Assembly (NCBI RefSeq): GCF_023701485.1
Contig: NZ_JAMQBK010000008.1
Coordinates: forward strand, 232,326-291,597
Source: Aporhodopirellula aestuarii
Lineage (GTDB): Bacteria; Planctomycetota; Planctomycetia; Pirellulales; Pirellulaceae
Direction: 5' to 3'
DNA: 59,272 nucleotides
Below, one piece after another: positions 1-10,210 of this stretch. The notes beneath the pieces are model-generated. The model was not told the DNA's origin, did no database searches, and worked only from the letters and a program-made list of their open reading frames with translations. Every line of letters begins with the position of its first letter. Positions within the stretch are counted from its first letter, which is position 1. The translations under genes and the position numbers were made by a program.

Positions 1-194
1 GTTGGGCTGGGCTAGGCAAACCGCTGGGCCGTTGGCCCGAAAGTATCGCACACGACTTGTGGATAACAGGACGGCGTCAGCCCCAGGAGATTTGTGGGTT
101 CCAACGTGAAAACCGCAGAGGGCGAATTTGCTTTCGTGGATGTGGCTTCCAGCCCCAGTTGCGGAAACCACTGCGGCTGGAAGCGACCGCCACG

Positions 195-3100
195 TCACTC
201 CCCCTCCACCAAACCAAGCTCTTTCGCCTTCTGCACCGCTTCGCGGCGATTTTTCACGTGTAGCTTTTCAAAGATGTGCTTGACGTGCGTTTTCACCGTC
301 CAAACTGAGACGCCCATCGATTTGGCAATCTCTTTGTCGTACAGTCGCTGTGCCAGCAACTCCAATGTGTCGCGTTCACGATTGGTCAGCGTCTCGATCA
401 ACGAGCCGTCTTCCGCTGTCGTTGGCTTCGCCAGTTCGCTGTGCTTTTGTTGATCCGGCTTGGGCATTTCAGTCAGTAATCGATCAACAAATTCCGCAAC
501 CACTTCATCGACCAACAAGCCTCGTAGCAGCTCCGCCATCGGTTGGCCCCATTCCACAAAAGAATGTATGTAGTCGCCGGGTTGTGCCAGTGCGACGGCT
601 CTATGCAATGCTTCTAACGACTCCGCGTTTCTTCCGTTCCGATGCAAGACCAATGATTGCAACAACAATGCCTGGATCACATTCAGGGTGTTATGCGTGT
701 TCTCACTGGTCTGTAAGTAGGCATCGAGTCGTTGCTCGGCTTCCCGCAAACTCGCTTTAGAATTCTTTGCCAATAACGCACGGCAGCCAGTAACACAGGG
801 AACTTCATGCCAAAAAATCAGTGCTGGTTCCTCCGCCGGCGAGACTGATTTGAGCCAGCGAGCAACTGACCGACGTTCTCCGCGAACGATTGCCAATCTC
901 GCTTCACATGAATGTAAAATTTCCGGTGAAAGCCGAAGCGAATCAACGAATTCGCTGAGCATCCGCAAGATTGCCTCCGTTTCGGCGCGATCCCCGCTCA
1001 TCTCGTGACTCAAAGCCAACGCAGCCATCGCGTCCATGGCGGCCCTCGAATCCAAAACGTAACGACGGTCGACTGCCCTGCTCAGGCAAGCGACCGCAGC
1101 GCCTCGTTCGTTCTGCCACAAGTGAATCAGTCCCTGCATGTAGGCGCACCAACTCTCTGCATAGATCGATCCGCTGTCAGCCACAATTCGCTTCATTCGC
1201 GTCACCGCCGACGTGGCATCGTGAAGATTGGCCGAGATCATGTGAACCATCACGGTGGCAGCAATCGCTCGGACCTGCCGAGTGGAGTGCAGAGCGTGCG
1301 AATGGGCAAGAATCGACTGAAGCCGTTCGATCGCCTGGTCCTGCCGACCGTCCATTTGACTCGCCAGGGCAAGGATCATGTCAATCTCGCCGAGGACGAG
1401 GTGATGGTCGGCTGGAATGTGCTCGATCGCACGATCGAGGTAGAGCAAGCTTTCGGCGCAATGACCTGCGAAGAACTCGAGAGAACCGCGAAAGAAGTCG
1501 ACTTCGCCACGCATCGCATTGGTCGACGCCTGATCTGAAGATTGCGGCTCAGAAATCAGCAGCTCTAGGCCATCAAGGACCGCCGAGACTTCCTCGAACT
1601 TGAGATGGAAGTACAGCACCCAAGTTCGAGCGAGTAGCAATTCCGGTCGCTCACAGATAACGAAATCGGGTAAAATTGCGAGCCACCGCTCAAGCTCGTA
1701 ACACGCATCTCTTGTCAGTGTCTTGACCCGCAGATTGGCGACGATCTCAGCCGCCCGTTCGGTCTGCCCTGCAGCCAACGCTTGCCTGATGGCTTCATCG
1801 ATCAGACCATGCTCGGAATACCAATCGCTGGCGCGTATGTGCAGGTCGCAAACCTCACTCACACTTCGATTGTTATCGAGTTGTTGCGCGAGCAGATTCT
1901 GAAAAATGTGGTGATGGCGAAACCAACGCCTCTGAGCGTCCAACGGAACGATGAACAGATTCTCTCGCCGCAAACGCTCGATAATCTGTGCACCCGTCAT
2001 TGCGGAGTCCGTGGCATCGTCAGACGGTTGGCAGACCGCATCGATCAGTGGGGCGCAAAAGCGATCTAATATGGAAATCTTTTGAAGACATTCTCGTAAT
2101 TTGAAAGGTTGTCGGCCAAGCACTTCATGCAACAAGTAGTCGTAGACTTGATGGACCCCGCCTTGCAAATTCGACACAAACGCATCCGGGTCCTCGCAAT
2201 TTCGCATCAACATACCGACCAACTGCAGGCCGACGATCCAACCTTCCATGAGTTGCTCGATCCGGTCCAGCGCCCCTTCGCCTAGCGTCACACCCGTCGT
2301 CTGGCGCAGCACCTTGCTCACTTCGTCTCGGGTGAAACGGAGATCCTGTTGTCGAAGTTCCGTCAACCACCGATTCCCGCGTAGGGCAGCCAATGAAAAC
2401 GGCGGATCATGCCGGGTGATCACCACTAGCCGCATCGGGCGCGGCGGATGCTGCAACAGATTCTCAAGCAGTCCGTGGACTTCGGCGCCGGCGATCAAGT
2501 GATAGTCATCAAGAACCAAAGCGAATGGCTCATCAATTGCATCGAGATCATTGCCCAACGCATCGACCAGTACGTTCACCGTCGGAAGTTCAGACGCGTG
2601 CAAAACTGTCGTCGTGTCGGGACAAGAACTCGGGAGCTGACCCTCCACCGCGGCCACCACATAAGTCAAGAATGACCGCAAATCGCTCTCGGCCTCGCTC
2701 AGTGAAAGCCATGCTGCGGGGCGCTCGTGGTGCTTTGCAAGCCAATCTGCCACCAACATGCTCTTTCCGTATCCGGCTGGCGCCGCAACCAGAATCACCG
2801 GCACATCGCACGCTTCATCCAACTTCTGTAGCAAGCGATCTCTGGAGACAAAGTCAGGTGGAACCGTGGGACGGTGAAACTTAGTGCCGAGAATCGATAC
2901 ACGCAGCGATTCGCTGTCCGAGGATGCCATCTCAACGCGTGTTTCGCCTTCACCCCAACGCTGGGCGCGAGCATACTCAGTCAATTCCGCGACGTTTGCC
3001 AAGTCCAATGTTTTGATGATGCGTCGCCGCGCCGTCTGGATTTTGCTCGCACTTGTCTCTCGAGCGGCGGCAATCTCCTTGACCGAATGGCCTTCGGCGA

Positions 3101-3593
3101 TCATCCGTACGATCGACTCGTCACTTTCACTCAGTCCGCCGTCGCGGTCGTGCGAGTCCGATCGATTCAGCAGTCGAACGTATTCGGAAACAACGACGCC
3201 AGAAATCGCAGAACTTAAATAGATGTCATCGCCATGCACCGCGCGAACGGCATGCACCAGCTCTTCAGGGGCGCTTTCCTTCAAGACATAGCCGGCGGCC
3301 CCGGCGCGAAGCATTTTTTGAACAAAACGCTTGCCCGAGTGAATCGATAGCGGAATTACTTTCACACCCGGAAGCGTTGAAACGATTTGCCGTGTTGCCT
3401 CGATGCCATCGGTGCCTGGCATCGTGATGTCCATGACGATGACATCTGGCAAAAGTTCACCGGCCAATCGAATCGCTTCCACGCCGTCACCTGCCTCACC
3501 AACGACTTGGATGTCGTCTTCGTCATCCAACATCATCCGCAGCCCCTTGCGGAACATCGCATGATCGTCAACGACCAATACCGAAATCGTCAT
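195..3593 (-). CDS. Response regulator fused to MalT-type STAND ATPase / LuxR regulator
   Basis: About 1132 residues. In order: a NarL-type receiver domain (1-118) with phosphoacceptor Asp55 in VIVMDITMPG; a degenerate LuxR-type HTH (about 155-215); a STAND ATPase of the MalT/LAL type with Walker A APAGYGKS (about 271-278) and Walker B-like LVLDDYH; a long helical TPR-like region; and a C-terminal LuxR HTH beginning LTNRERDTLELLAQ. The ATG at 3593 is preferred to an upstream ATG because it overlaps the kinase stop by 4 bases (ATGA) and gives a normal receiver N-terminus. NarL regulators and MalT-type regulators are normally separate proteins, so this is a fusion. An internal Met at about base 2927 could start a MalT-only form. 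It is probably phosphorylated by the adjacent kinase and also gated by a ligand or partner sensed by the STAND module; the regulon is unknown. Confidence 0.88.
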   Translation of the reverse strand: MTISVLVVDDHAMFRKGLRMMLDDEDDIQVVGEAGDGVEAIRLAGELLPDVIVMDITMPGTDGIEATRQIVSTLPGVKVIPLSIHSGKRFVQKMLRAGAAGYVLKESAPEELVHAVRAVHGDDIYLSSAISGVVVSEYVRLLNRSDSHDRDGGLSESDESIVRMIAEGHSVKEIAAARETSASKIQTARRRIIKTLDLANVAELTEYARAQRWGEGETRVEMASSDSESLRVSILGTKFHRPTVPPDFVSRDRLLQKLDEACDVPVILVAAPAGYGKSMLVADWLAKHHERPAAWLSLSEAESDLRSFLTYVVAAVEGQLPSSCPDTTTVLHASELPTVNVLVDALGNDLDAIDEPFALVLDDYHLIAGAEVHGLLENLLQHPPRPMRLVVITRHDPPFSLAALRGNRWLTELRQQDLRFTRDEVSKVLRQTTGVTLGEGALDRIEQLMEGWIVGLQLVGMLMRNCEDPDAFVSNLQGGVHQVYDYLLHEVLGRQPFKLRECLQKISILDRFCAPLIDAVCQPSDDATDSAMTGAQIIERLRRENLFIVPLDAQRRWFRHHHIFQNLLAQQLDNNRSVSEVCDLHIRASDWYSEHGLIDEAIRQALAAGQTERAAEIVANLRVKTLTRDACYELERWLAILPDFVICERPELLLARTWVLYFHLKFEEVSAVLDGLELLISEPQSSDQASTNAMRGEVDFFRGSLEFFAGHCAESLLYLDRAIEHIPADHHLVLGEIDMILALASQMDGRQDQAIERLQSILAHSHALHSTRQVRAIAATVMVHMISANLHDATSAVTRMKRIVADSGSIYAESWCAYMQGLIHLWQNERGAAVACLSRAVDRRYVLDSRAAMDAMAALALSHEMSGDRAETEAILRMLSEFVDSLRLSPEILHSCEARLAIVRGERRSVARWLKSVSPAEEPALIFWHEVPCVTGCRALLAKNSKASLREAEQRLDAYLQTSENTHNTLNVIQALLLQSLVLHRNGRNAESLEALHRAVALAQPGDYIHSFVEWGQPMAELLRGLLVDEVVAEFVDRLLTEMPKPDQQKHSELAKPTTAEDGSLIETLTNRERDTLELLAQRLYDKEIAKSMGVSVWTVKTHVKHIFEKLHVKNRREAVQKAKELGLVEGE

Positions 3594-6500
3594 GAGTGGC
3601 TCTCTGGCTTGGTCGCGGATCTGTCCGAATGGACGCAAGGAACGATCAGTTTAGCGTGGCAGCCCTTCCCCGGTTCCGAGTCGATCTGCAACGAGCCACC
3701 GAGGTTCATCATCCGTTCTCGGATACTGAATAAACCGAAACCTCCTTCGGAGCTCGCTCGAAAAGCTTCCGAACCGGCGTCAAATCCATCGCCGTCGTCC
3801 GCGACCGTAATTTTGATGTGATTGCTGGTATGCTCCGAGGTGACAACGACATGACGAGCTTTGGCATGCTTCACCACGTTGATAAGCAGTTCGCGGACGC
3901 TGCGAAAGAGCAGTGCATTGACATCGTCGCTAACGGCATTTTCCGGCGCCGCGGGCTTGGCCTGAATGACGATTTGAGTCTTGAGGCCATAGCGATTCCC
4001 AATCTCCTCCTCCAACCATTCTTCGATCGCCTCATCGAGCCCGAGTTCATTGAGTGACGGTGAACTGAGATCGTAAACAAGGTGCCGGGTGTCTTGAGAC
4101 GCTTTCAGAATCGTTAAGGAAAGTTCATCGAGCTTGGCACCCAGTTCCGGCGAACTCATTGACTTTCGTGCAAATGCCAGTTGAATTCGGGCGAGCGCAA
4201 GTGTCTGTCCAACGTCGTCGTGCAGGTCCGCAGCGATGCGCCGGCGTTCACGTTCTTCGGCAACGGTCAACTCCGACGCGAGTGCTTTGAGTCTCGTCTG
4301 GTGTTTTTGAAGAATCTCTTCCGCCTCCTTTCGTTCAGTGACTTCCTTCTGCAGTTGGGCGTTGTGGTCTCGAACGGACGAAGTGTAGCCCCGCACTCCC
4401 ACGATCACCACTGCGCATAGACCCACTGCCAGCATCGCTTTGAACAAAGCGGTCTCGAACCAACGCGGATGGACAACGATCGCGATTGTCGCCCCTTCCT
4501 CATTCCAGACGCCGTATCCATTGCTACCCAACACATCAAACCGATAGCTTCCAGGAGGCAACGCCGTAAAATGGGCAACTCGCTGATTGTCAGCCTCGAC
4601 CCAGTCGTCGGCATGCCCCGTCAGCCGGTACCGAAATTCAGCGGCATCGGGCTTGGCATGTGTCGCGGCGGTGTAATGGATTGCCAATCGGCGCGTCCCT
4701 GATTGAAATTCCACCGTGTCGTGGCCGGCTACCGCGACGCCATCAACGAGCACCTGTTCAATGTGCACCGGAGGAGCTTTCCGGATGACATTGATCGCGC
4801 CGGGAGGAATTTTGACCGTGTCGCGTTTCCGTGTGACCCACACCGATCCGTCGTAGGCTCGCGTCATCTTGGGGTAGCCCATCCCGAGCCGCTGTTGATC
4901 GATCGAAAGCGGCATCAAACGGCAATCGAGTTGATCAATCTTGCCGGCCACCAAGTCATCCAGGATTTGCTTGGAAACGAAAAAGACTTTGTCGAACGAT
5001 CCTAGCCATAGGTTATCGTCGAGATCGTCTGTGATGGCAAAGAGACGGTTTGCCAGCAGGCCATCGCGAACTCGCCAATTTGTAAACTTTCCGTCCCTCA
5101 TCCGGCACAAACCGCCACCAAGGGTCCCCAACCAGAAGTCGCCGTCTTCATCCAGGTAGTGAGAACTGAAATTGACGTTTGGCAAGTCATCAAGCAACGG
5201 ATCGCTGACACGCTCTGTCCCGCGATACAAGCCGTCACTGGTCCCGACATAAAGATCGCCCGTGGCGTCTTCAGCAAACCAATGTACCGTAAGATCCTGG
5301 AAGGCTTCGATTTCGACAAAGCGATCTTCATCCAGTCGCGCGGCACCTCCATTTAGATAACCCACCCACACTACGCCGTGACGATCTTCATAAATCGCTC
5401 CGACAGGTTTCCTGCGAAGTCCATCGCGAAGCAAATACGTCGACAAAGTGTCGTCTGCCCAGTGAGTCACCCACTTCTCTTTTTGCCCGACCCAAAGCGA
5501 CCCATCACGACCTGGTGCCAGCGCCAGAGAGCGAACGAGTTTGTAGTACCGATCCACGGTGAGCGTTTCCGGACCACTTCTCGCTGCAACATGCGACAGT
5601 CCCGCGTTGGATCCCAGCCAGACGCCGCCATCGGATGCGGAAATGACACAAGCCGCAACGTGGTCAAAAGAAACAGCCGAAGCGGGCTTCAATTGACGCA
5701 GGCAGTGAGGCGAACCGTTGGCGCCCAGCCACAAACTTCCCTCACGATCATCCGCGATACAACTGACACCGATACCAAACCAGGGCGGACTGTCTGTCTC
5801 GGGTTCACCCTGATGCAAACGTTTCAGCTTTCCGACCTTCCCGGCATACCAGATCACGCCCAAACGATCCTGATAGACAAGTCGAATGCTCGATTTCGGT
5901 AAAATACGACGGAGCACATCACCCTTGAAATGGATCAGCCCAGCCGTGTCGGTGCCTACCCAAAGGCTGCCATCGCGATCTGTAACCAACACATTCACGG
6001 CCGGGCTCATTGCTTCAAGCGAGAGCAACTCAATTTTCACGGCGGCGGAGGTTGCTTCGTCCCAGCGAAACAAACCATCCGGCCCGCCCATCCAGAGACT
6101 GCCTTCACGGTCTTCCGCCATCGCCAACACACGCCGCGGCGCGTTCTCGACGTGTTCAAACGCGGCTCCCGATTGCGATCGCCACGTGCCCGAATCGGTC
6201 CCCACCCATAACGCTCCGCCATGGTCCTGAAGAATCGAATGAATGCTTTTACCGGAAAGTTCGTTGATCGCCTTCGCCTTGCGCAGACGCCCAGCTTGAA
6301 ACGCAACCAAACCGCCCTGGTCAGAGCCGACCCAAAGAGTGCCATCGCGGCTCTCAAACAACTGCGTGATTTGCTCCGAAGCTAGCTCTGGCGTGTTGTT
6401 CTGATCAAAGGTGGTGAACTGAACGCCGTCGAATCGACACAGACCGGCGCCGGTTCCAATCCACAAGTAACCGTCTTGGGTTTGCAGGATGTCGAACACT

Positions 6501-6700
6501 TGGTCCGAGGGAAGTCCATCATCAGGGCCCCAGGCGTCGCTGTGTAATCGATCAATTCGCCGATCATCCTGCAATCGACTAGAGGCTTCCTCGTTCTGCC
6601 CCAGGGTCGGCCGCGCAACCAAGACGAGCATCAGGCCAATCAGCGAGAGACGACAAAGCCACCGTAAGTCAGGCGATCGGGTTTGCCGAGATTCTCGCAT
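3590..6700 (-). CDS. Sensor histidine kinase with Reg_prop beta-propeller sensor
   Basis: 1036 residues. A signal peptide (about 1-34) is followed by roughly 13 repeats of the DGxLWxG type (about 50-620), the hallmark of Reg_prop propellers of hybrid two-component sensors; then a Y_Y_Y immunoglobulin-like domain (about 640-735), one membrane helix (about 748-768), a coiled coil, and a HisKA_3 dimerisation helix with His827 in AADLHDDVGQTL. The HATPase domain (about 920-1020) shows ELLINVVKHA and GFGLFSIRERM. Unlike Bacteroides hybrid sensors it carries no receiver; that is supplied by the coupled downstream regulator. Related propeller sensors detect carbohydrates in the periplasm, so with a porin immediately upstream a polymer or oligosaccharide signal is a reasonable inference. 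Confidence 0.93.
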   Translation of the reverse strand: MRESRQTRSPDLRWLCRLSLIGLMLVLVARPTLGQNEEASSRLQDDRRIDRLHSDAWGPDDGLPSDQVFDILQTQDGYLWIGTGAGLCRFDGVQFTTFDQNNTPELASEQITQLFESRDGTLWVGSDQGGLVAFQAGRLRKAKAINELSGKSIHSILQDHGGALWVGTDSGTWRSQSGAAFEHVENAPRRVLAMAEDREGSLWMGGPDGLFRWDEATSAAVKIELLSLEAMSPAVNVLVTDRDGSLWVGTDTAGLIHFKGDVLRRILPKSSIRLVYQDRLGVIWYAGKVGKLKRLHQGEPETDSPPWFGIGVSCIADDREGSLWLGANGSPHCLRQLKPASAVSFDHVAACVISASDGGVWLGSNAGLSHVAARSGPETLTVDRYYKLVRSLALAPGRDGSLWVGQKEKWVTHWADDTLSTYLLRDGLRRKPVGAIYEDRHGVVWVGYLNGGAARLDEDRFVEIEAFQDLTVHWFAEDATGDLYVGTSDGLYRGTERVSDPLLDDLPNVNFSSHYLDEDGDFWLGTLGGGLCRMRDGKFTNWRVRDGLLANRLFAITDDLDDNLWLGSFDKVFFVSKQILDDLVAGKIDQLDCRLMPLSIDQQRLGMGYPKMTRAYDGSVWVTRKRDTVKIPPGAINVIRKAPPVHIEQVLVDGVAVAGHDTVEFQSGTRRLAIHYTAATHAKPDAAEFRYRLTGHADDWVEADNQRVAHFTALPPGSYRFDVLGSNGYGVWNEEGATIAIVVHPRWFETALFKAMLAVGLCAVVIVGVRGYTSSVRDHNAQLQKEVTERKEAEEILQKHQTRLKALASELTVAEERERRRIAADLHDDVGQTLALARIQLAFARKSMSSPELGAKLDELSLTILKASQDTRHLVYDLSSPSLNELGLDEAIEEWLEEEIGNRYGLKTQIVIQAKPAAPENAVSDDVNALLFRSVRELLINVVKHAKARHVVVTSEHTSNHIKITVADDGDGFDAGSEAFRASSEGGFGLFSIRERMMNLGGSLQIDSEPGKGCHAKLIVPCVHSDRSATKPESHS

Positions 6701-6897
6701 TCAATAGCGCAGTTTCGTTGATTGAGTCGATTGAGATGGTGAAGACTTAGTGTATTCATCAGCTCATTCGCATACATGCAGAATTGATGTGCGGTTTGGA
6801 TTATCTGCTTAGGCGACGGCAACGATCACCTGTCTTCGCCAAGCAACCGGAACAACATCGTAATGGGCGATGCATACCGTGATAACCCCCGCCCGCG

Positions 6898-8190
6898 CTA
6901 CAGCGTCATGAACAGGCGTAAGCCCATGGCCCACGCGTCGTCGACGGTTCCGTTTGCCGATCGCGCCCACTGGACGTCGGGACTAAGAAAAACCTTCTCG
7001 GTCAGGGCGACACTGTAGAACGCTTCGACACCCTGGGCGTCATCGGAAAATATCAATCCGGGAATCGCGTCCGTCGTGGCGGAGTAGTACCATCCCAAAC
7101 CGAACGAATCTTGACGGCGACCGCAGATCGGGCTGTTGCCGCCGATGCCCGCGCTCAAGAACCACTCAACCGGATTGGTATCGTCGTCGGCGATTCCCCA
7201 GCGCCCAAACACGCCCCAGCCCTGCGTCCCGGCTTTGTCGTAAGTGGTTAAGTAGTGATCGAAGTTGCCGTAGACAGACCACGAGCTGGAGGCTCGCGGC
7301 AGCGGCTGTGCAGTCGACACTGGCAATCGAGCGATCTGGCTCAGGTCCAGGACCTCGCGATTGCTCCATGTACCTCCCAACAGGACATGTCCTGGCCGGC
7401 CCATCAGCTGCGTTGGCAAACGGGTTTCCGATGCGATGGTCACCCCGTCCGAATACAGTTCGTCCAAATCGCCTCGCGTTGCATAGTCGTTGGGATCGAT
7501 GACCGAGAATGAAAACACCGGCGTTCCCTCCTTCCCCAGAACGGTGAACCCTGCACCGTAAGTGACATAAGGCGACGTTCGGAACGCGATCGGATTGGTC
7601 GCTAGCGCAATGTTCATGAACTGCGTCTTACCGCGTCCATGAGCAAATGCATTTAACGTGCCGTCAAATGTGTTCAGTCGGCCAGCGAAAACAGCGAATC
7701 GTTCCGACAAAAACTGGGTCAGCAAAAAGTCGGTCAGCGCAGTGTCTTGGCCGTCGGCGGTGGGCAGGGTTCCATTCGTATTGGACGCAATCAGAAGCGA
7801 ACCGGTATCGCCATTGATCGATTCACCAAACTGTGATTGCCCACGAATCTGAAGAAAAGTCCCTTGTGTTAGACCCAGTTTTCCAAAGTCAAAAAGTGCA
7901 CCGTAGGTCGCCAGTCCGCCGTATCGTCCCTGTTGGCGAAGCCCGCCGTCGGTGACAGCTTGGTAGTACTGAACGAGGTCACCGGAAAACACGACTCCCT
8001 TTTCGGCGCAGCCACCCAGTAACGTTTTCAGACGGCATTCGTCGCAGCCGCCATCGCAACCGATGGAATCACAGGCACTGTAATCACCGCACAATTGTGC
8101 GTCGCATGGCTGATCGGCAACGGCAAATTCAGGTGCAACCGCAAGCAGAACGGTGAAAGAGAAAATGAGTGCCTGAAACCGCGATTCCAT
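6898..8190 (-). CDS. OprB-family carbohydrate-selective porin
   Basis: 430 residues with a signal peptide (about 1-25) and a barrel-like sequence of alternating aromatic and Gly residues ending in the aromatic/hydrophobic strand LRLFMTL. Family features include GVVFSGDLVQYYQ near the N-terminus, FAVFAGRLNTFDG, and a C-terminal repeat of strands ending DDAWAMGLRLFM. OprB porins pass sugars across the outer membrane. The mature N-terminus (residues 29-62) is unusually Cys-rich, with seven Cys in about 35 residues before the barrel. It lies about 200 bases upstream of the sensor kinase on the same strand, so kinase and regulator may control uptake through it. Substrate unknown. Confidence 0.85.
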   Translation of the reverse strand: MESRFQALIFSFTVLLAVAPEFAVADQPCDAQLCGDYSACDSIGCDGGCDECRLKTLLGGCAEKGVVFSGDLVQYYQAVTDGGLRQQGRYGGLATYGALFDFGKLGLTQGTFLQIRGQSQFGESINGDTGSLLIASNTNGTLPTADGQDTALTDFLLTQFLSERFAVFAGRLNTFDGTLNAFAHGRGKTQFMNIALATNPIAFRTSPYVTYGAGFTVLGKEGTPVFSFSVIDPNDYATRGDLDELYSDGVTIASETRLPTQLMGRPGHVLLGGTWSNREVLDLSQIARLPVSTAQPLPRASSSWSVYGNFDHYLTTYDKAGTQGWGVFGRWGIADDDTNPVEWFLSAGIGGNSPICGRRQDSFGLGWYYSATTDAIPGLIFSDDAQGVEAFYSVALTEKVFLSPDVQWARSANGTVDDAWAMGLRLFMTL

Positions 8191-8841
8191 GGCGAGACCT
8201 TGCGTTCCGTGACAATTTCAGAGGTGTATCCGTACTCTGTAACCATCGTCGCGAGAGCCCCGTCTTCGCTGGAGAATACTCCGTCGAGAGGGATCAATCT
8301 CTCAAGCAGGACCGATTAAAGCAGTTATTACGATTCAAATACCTTTGGCATCGAGTCCCTTATTCGCTATTAGCGAGCTCGTGCGGCCGTTCGTTAAACA
8401 CCGTCGTTTTGAATAGCTACAAGCGATTCATGAGAAGGACCACCTTGCATCAAATCCAAACTCGCCAACAAACGTCGCCGGTCCTCTTGTACGCGGCAGG
8501 TTCGTTAATCAACGTCGAGATACAGCATTCGAAGAGAGTCGTCACGAAGACTGCTGATTCCGCTGTACTCTTCACGATCTGCGGAATTGGCCCTACCGGC
8601 CAGTTCGCACCGTGAGAGTCTCCACCGGCCGTTCTTGGTCGGTCAATAAACGTCGTGTTTCGGGCGTTTTTCAAGTTTCGGTGATTTGGCCGAAATCTCT
8701 CTTTCGAACTCGGCCGTCCCGGATTCGCATGAGCCAGCGTCCGTCTCAACGGATTTTTCTCTGCGAACTATCGCGCTCTCTGTTCACAAAGTGGCTGTTT
8801 GTTACCACGCCGTTTGCTTCCGACCCACCGAGCCAGACGGT
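8191..8841. other. Intergenic region upstream of the porin, no gene recognised
   Basis: No ORF here has recognisable protein features. The region should hold the porin promoter (minus strand), but no convincing -35/-10 pair or operator was found by eye. Confidence 0.5.
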
Positions 8842-9165
8842 TCATGTTTGGCTCGGGTTAACAGCTTGAGAGTCTTTGATCGCTCTCCACATTTTGCGTT
8901 GCCGTTTCCGATCAAGTGTTTTGGCGAAAGGGCGGACTTCGCGTTCTAGGATCGCATCGCGGCCTTGGACGGTTCGCAGCAAGGCGAGGATCTGTTCTTG
9001 AATATCGGGGGCCAGATTGTCGAGCCACATGATGTGGGACATGCGGGTGGTGGAGATTTGGCCGTAGTGGGCCAGTTCACTTTGATTAATGATGACGCCG
9101 TCGCGAACGAGGTCGCGGCATGTGCGAGGCAACTTCAAGATCAAGCAAACCAGTTTTGGAATCAC
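8842..9165 (-). CDS. Small HTH protein of a recombinase-associated family, orphan
   Basis: 107 residues. The segment RDLVRDGVIINQSELAHYGQ followed by TRMSHIMWLDNLAPDIQEQI matches a small HTH family (a ParB/KorB-like helix-turn-helix) usually encoded next to serine recombinases. The tail GRDAILEREVRPFAKTLDRKRQRKMW also fits that family, so the domain is nearly complete. No recombinase gene adjoins it here. The start is uncertain: the ATG at 9165 may lie inside the original gene. It is either an orphan regulator or the remnant of a lost mobile element. Family recognition is from memory of the motif. Confidence 0.5.
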   Translation of the reverse strand: MIPKLVCLILKLPRTCRDLVRDGVIINQSELAHYGQISTTRMSHIMWLDNLAPDIQEQILALLRTVQGRDAILEREVRPFAKTLDRKRQRKMWRAIKDSQAVNPSQT

Positions 9166-9364
9166 CCCTTACTCGAAAGCGTTCGGGGCCATTGGCGTTG
9201 CCGACGAACTGAAAATTTATAGCGATTCGTTCGTCGCTCCGACCTAGCACGTTGTCATGGACGACCTTCCAACTCGCCAGTAAAGTGCGGCCGAACGCCC
9301 GCGGTCGGCAATTCCAATCAACATCAGCGCCGACCGCGAAGCGTTCGGGTACAATGGAACCATC

Positions 9365-10210
9365 ATGATCGCAGTTGACGGAGTTGAGAAAAGTTCGATT
9401 CGCAGGCACTACCAGCTCGGCACGCTGTTCTATCGCGTTCTATGGGGACAGCACATCCATCATGGACTTTGGAACGGCGATGAGTCTGCGTCCGTGGCCC
9501 AGTGTCAACTAACTGATACGCTTGCCGATCTTTCGCAGATTTCAACGGGCGACAAAATGGTCGACATCGGTTGCGGCATGGGAGGTTCGTCGATTCGGCT
9601 GGCCAAACTGCGTGGCGTTGATGCAACCGGCGTGACGCTCAGTCCTCTGCAGGCTCGATGGGCGTCGATGTCATCGCGTCTCAACCGCGTCGGCTCGCAA
9701 ACTCGCTTCATCGCGCACGACGCCGAAACGGTACAGTTCGACGCAGATTTATTCGACATCGTGTGGAGTGTTGAGTGTACCGAACATCTTTTTAACAAGC
9801 CCGAGTTCTTTCGTCGTGCCGCTCAGTGGCTCAGGCCCGGAGGACGAATGGCGATTTGCGTGTGGTTCGAGGGAGAAGATATCAGCCGTTCGGATCATCG
9901 CCAGCAGTGCGAAGAAGTATGCGAGCGTTTCGTATGTCCTTCGCTGGCGACCCGCAACGACTACGCAGGATGGATGGCCGATCAAGGTTTGCAGATTCGA
10001 CATAACGTCGATTGGACCGACCGTGTCACCAAGACTTGGGAAATCTGCAAACAACGCGTTCAGCGAACGGGAATTCGGCACCTGGCCAAGATTCTGGATC
10101 GCGAACAAGTCGACTTTATCGACGGCTTCGACGCACTGCTAAACGCTTACCGAAGCGGCGCGATGCAGTACGGAGCGATCGTCGCCGAAAAACCAATGAC
10201 TAAGACCTGA
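9365..10210 (+). CDS. SAM-dependent methyltransferase (tocopherol/sterol methyltransferase-like)
   Basis: 281 residues with a class I Rossmann methyltransferase fold. Motif I is VDIGCGMGGSSIRLA (about 62-76), the acidic post-I region is TGVTLSPLQ, motif II is FDIVWSVECTEHL, and motif III is WLRPGGRMAICVW. The N-terminal HYQLGTLFYRVLWGQHIHHG with LWNG resembles gamma-tocopherol and related small-molecule C-methyltransferases, where it forms the substrate lid. The acceptor cannot be deduced. It stands alone between an orphan HTH gene and repeat sequence. Confidence 0.85.
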   Translation: MIAVDGVEKSSIRRHYQLGTLFYRVLWGQHIHHGLWNGDESASVAQCQLTDTLADLSQISTGDKMVDIGCGMGGSSIRLAKLRGVDATGVTLSPLQARWASMSSRLNRVGSQTRFIAHDAETVQFDADLFDIVWSVECTEHLFNKPEFFRRAAQWLRPGGRMAICVWFEGEDISRSDHRQQCEEVCERFVCPSLATRNDYAGWMADQGLQIRHNVDWTDRVTKTWEICKQRVQRTGIRHLAKILDREQVDFIDGFDALLNAYRSGAMQYGAIVAEKPMTKT

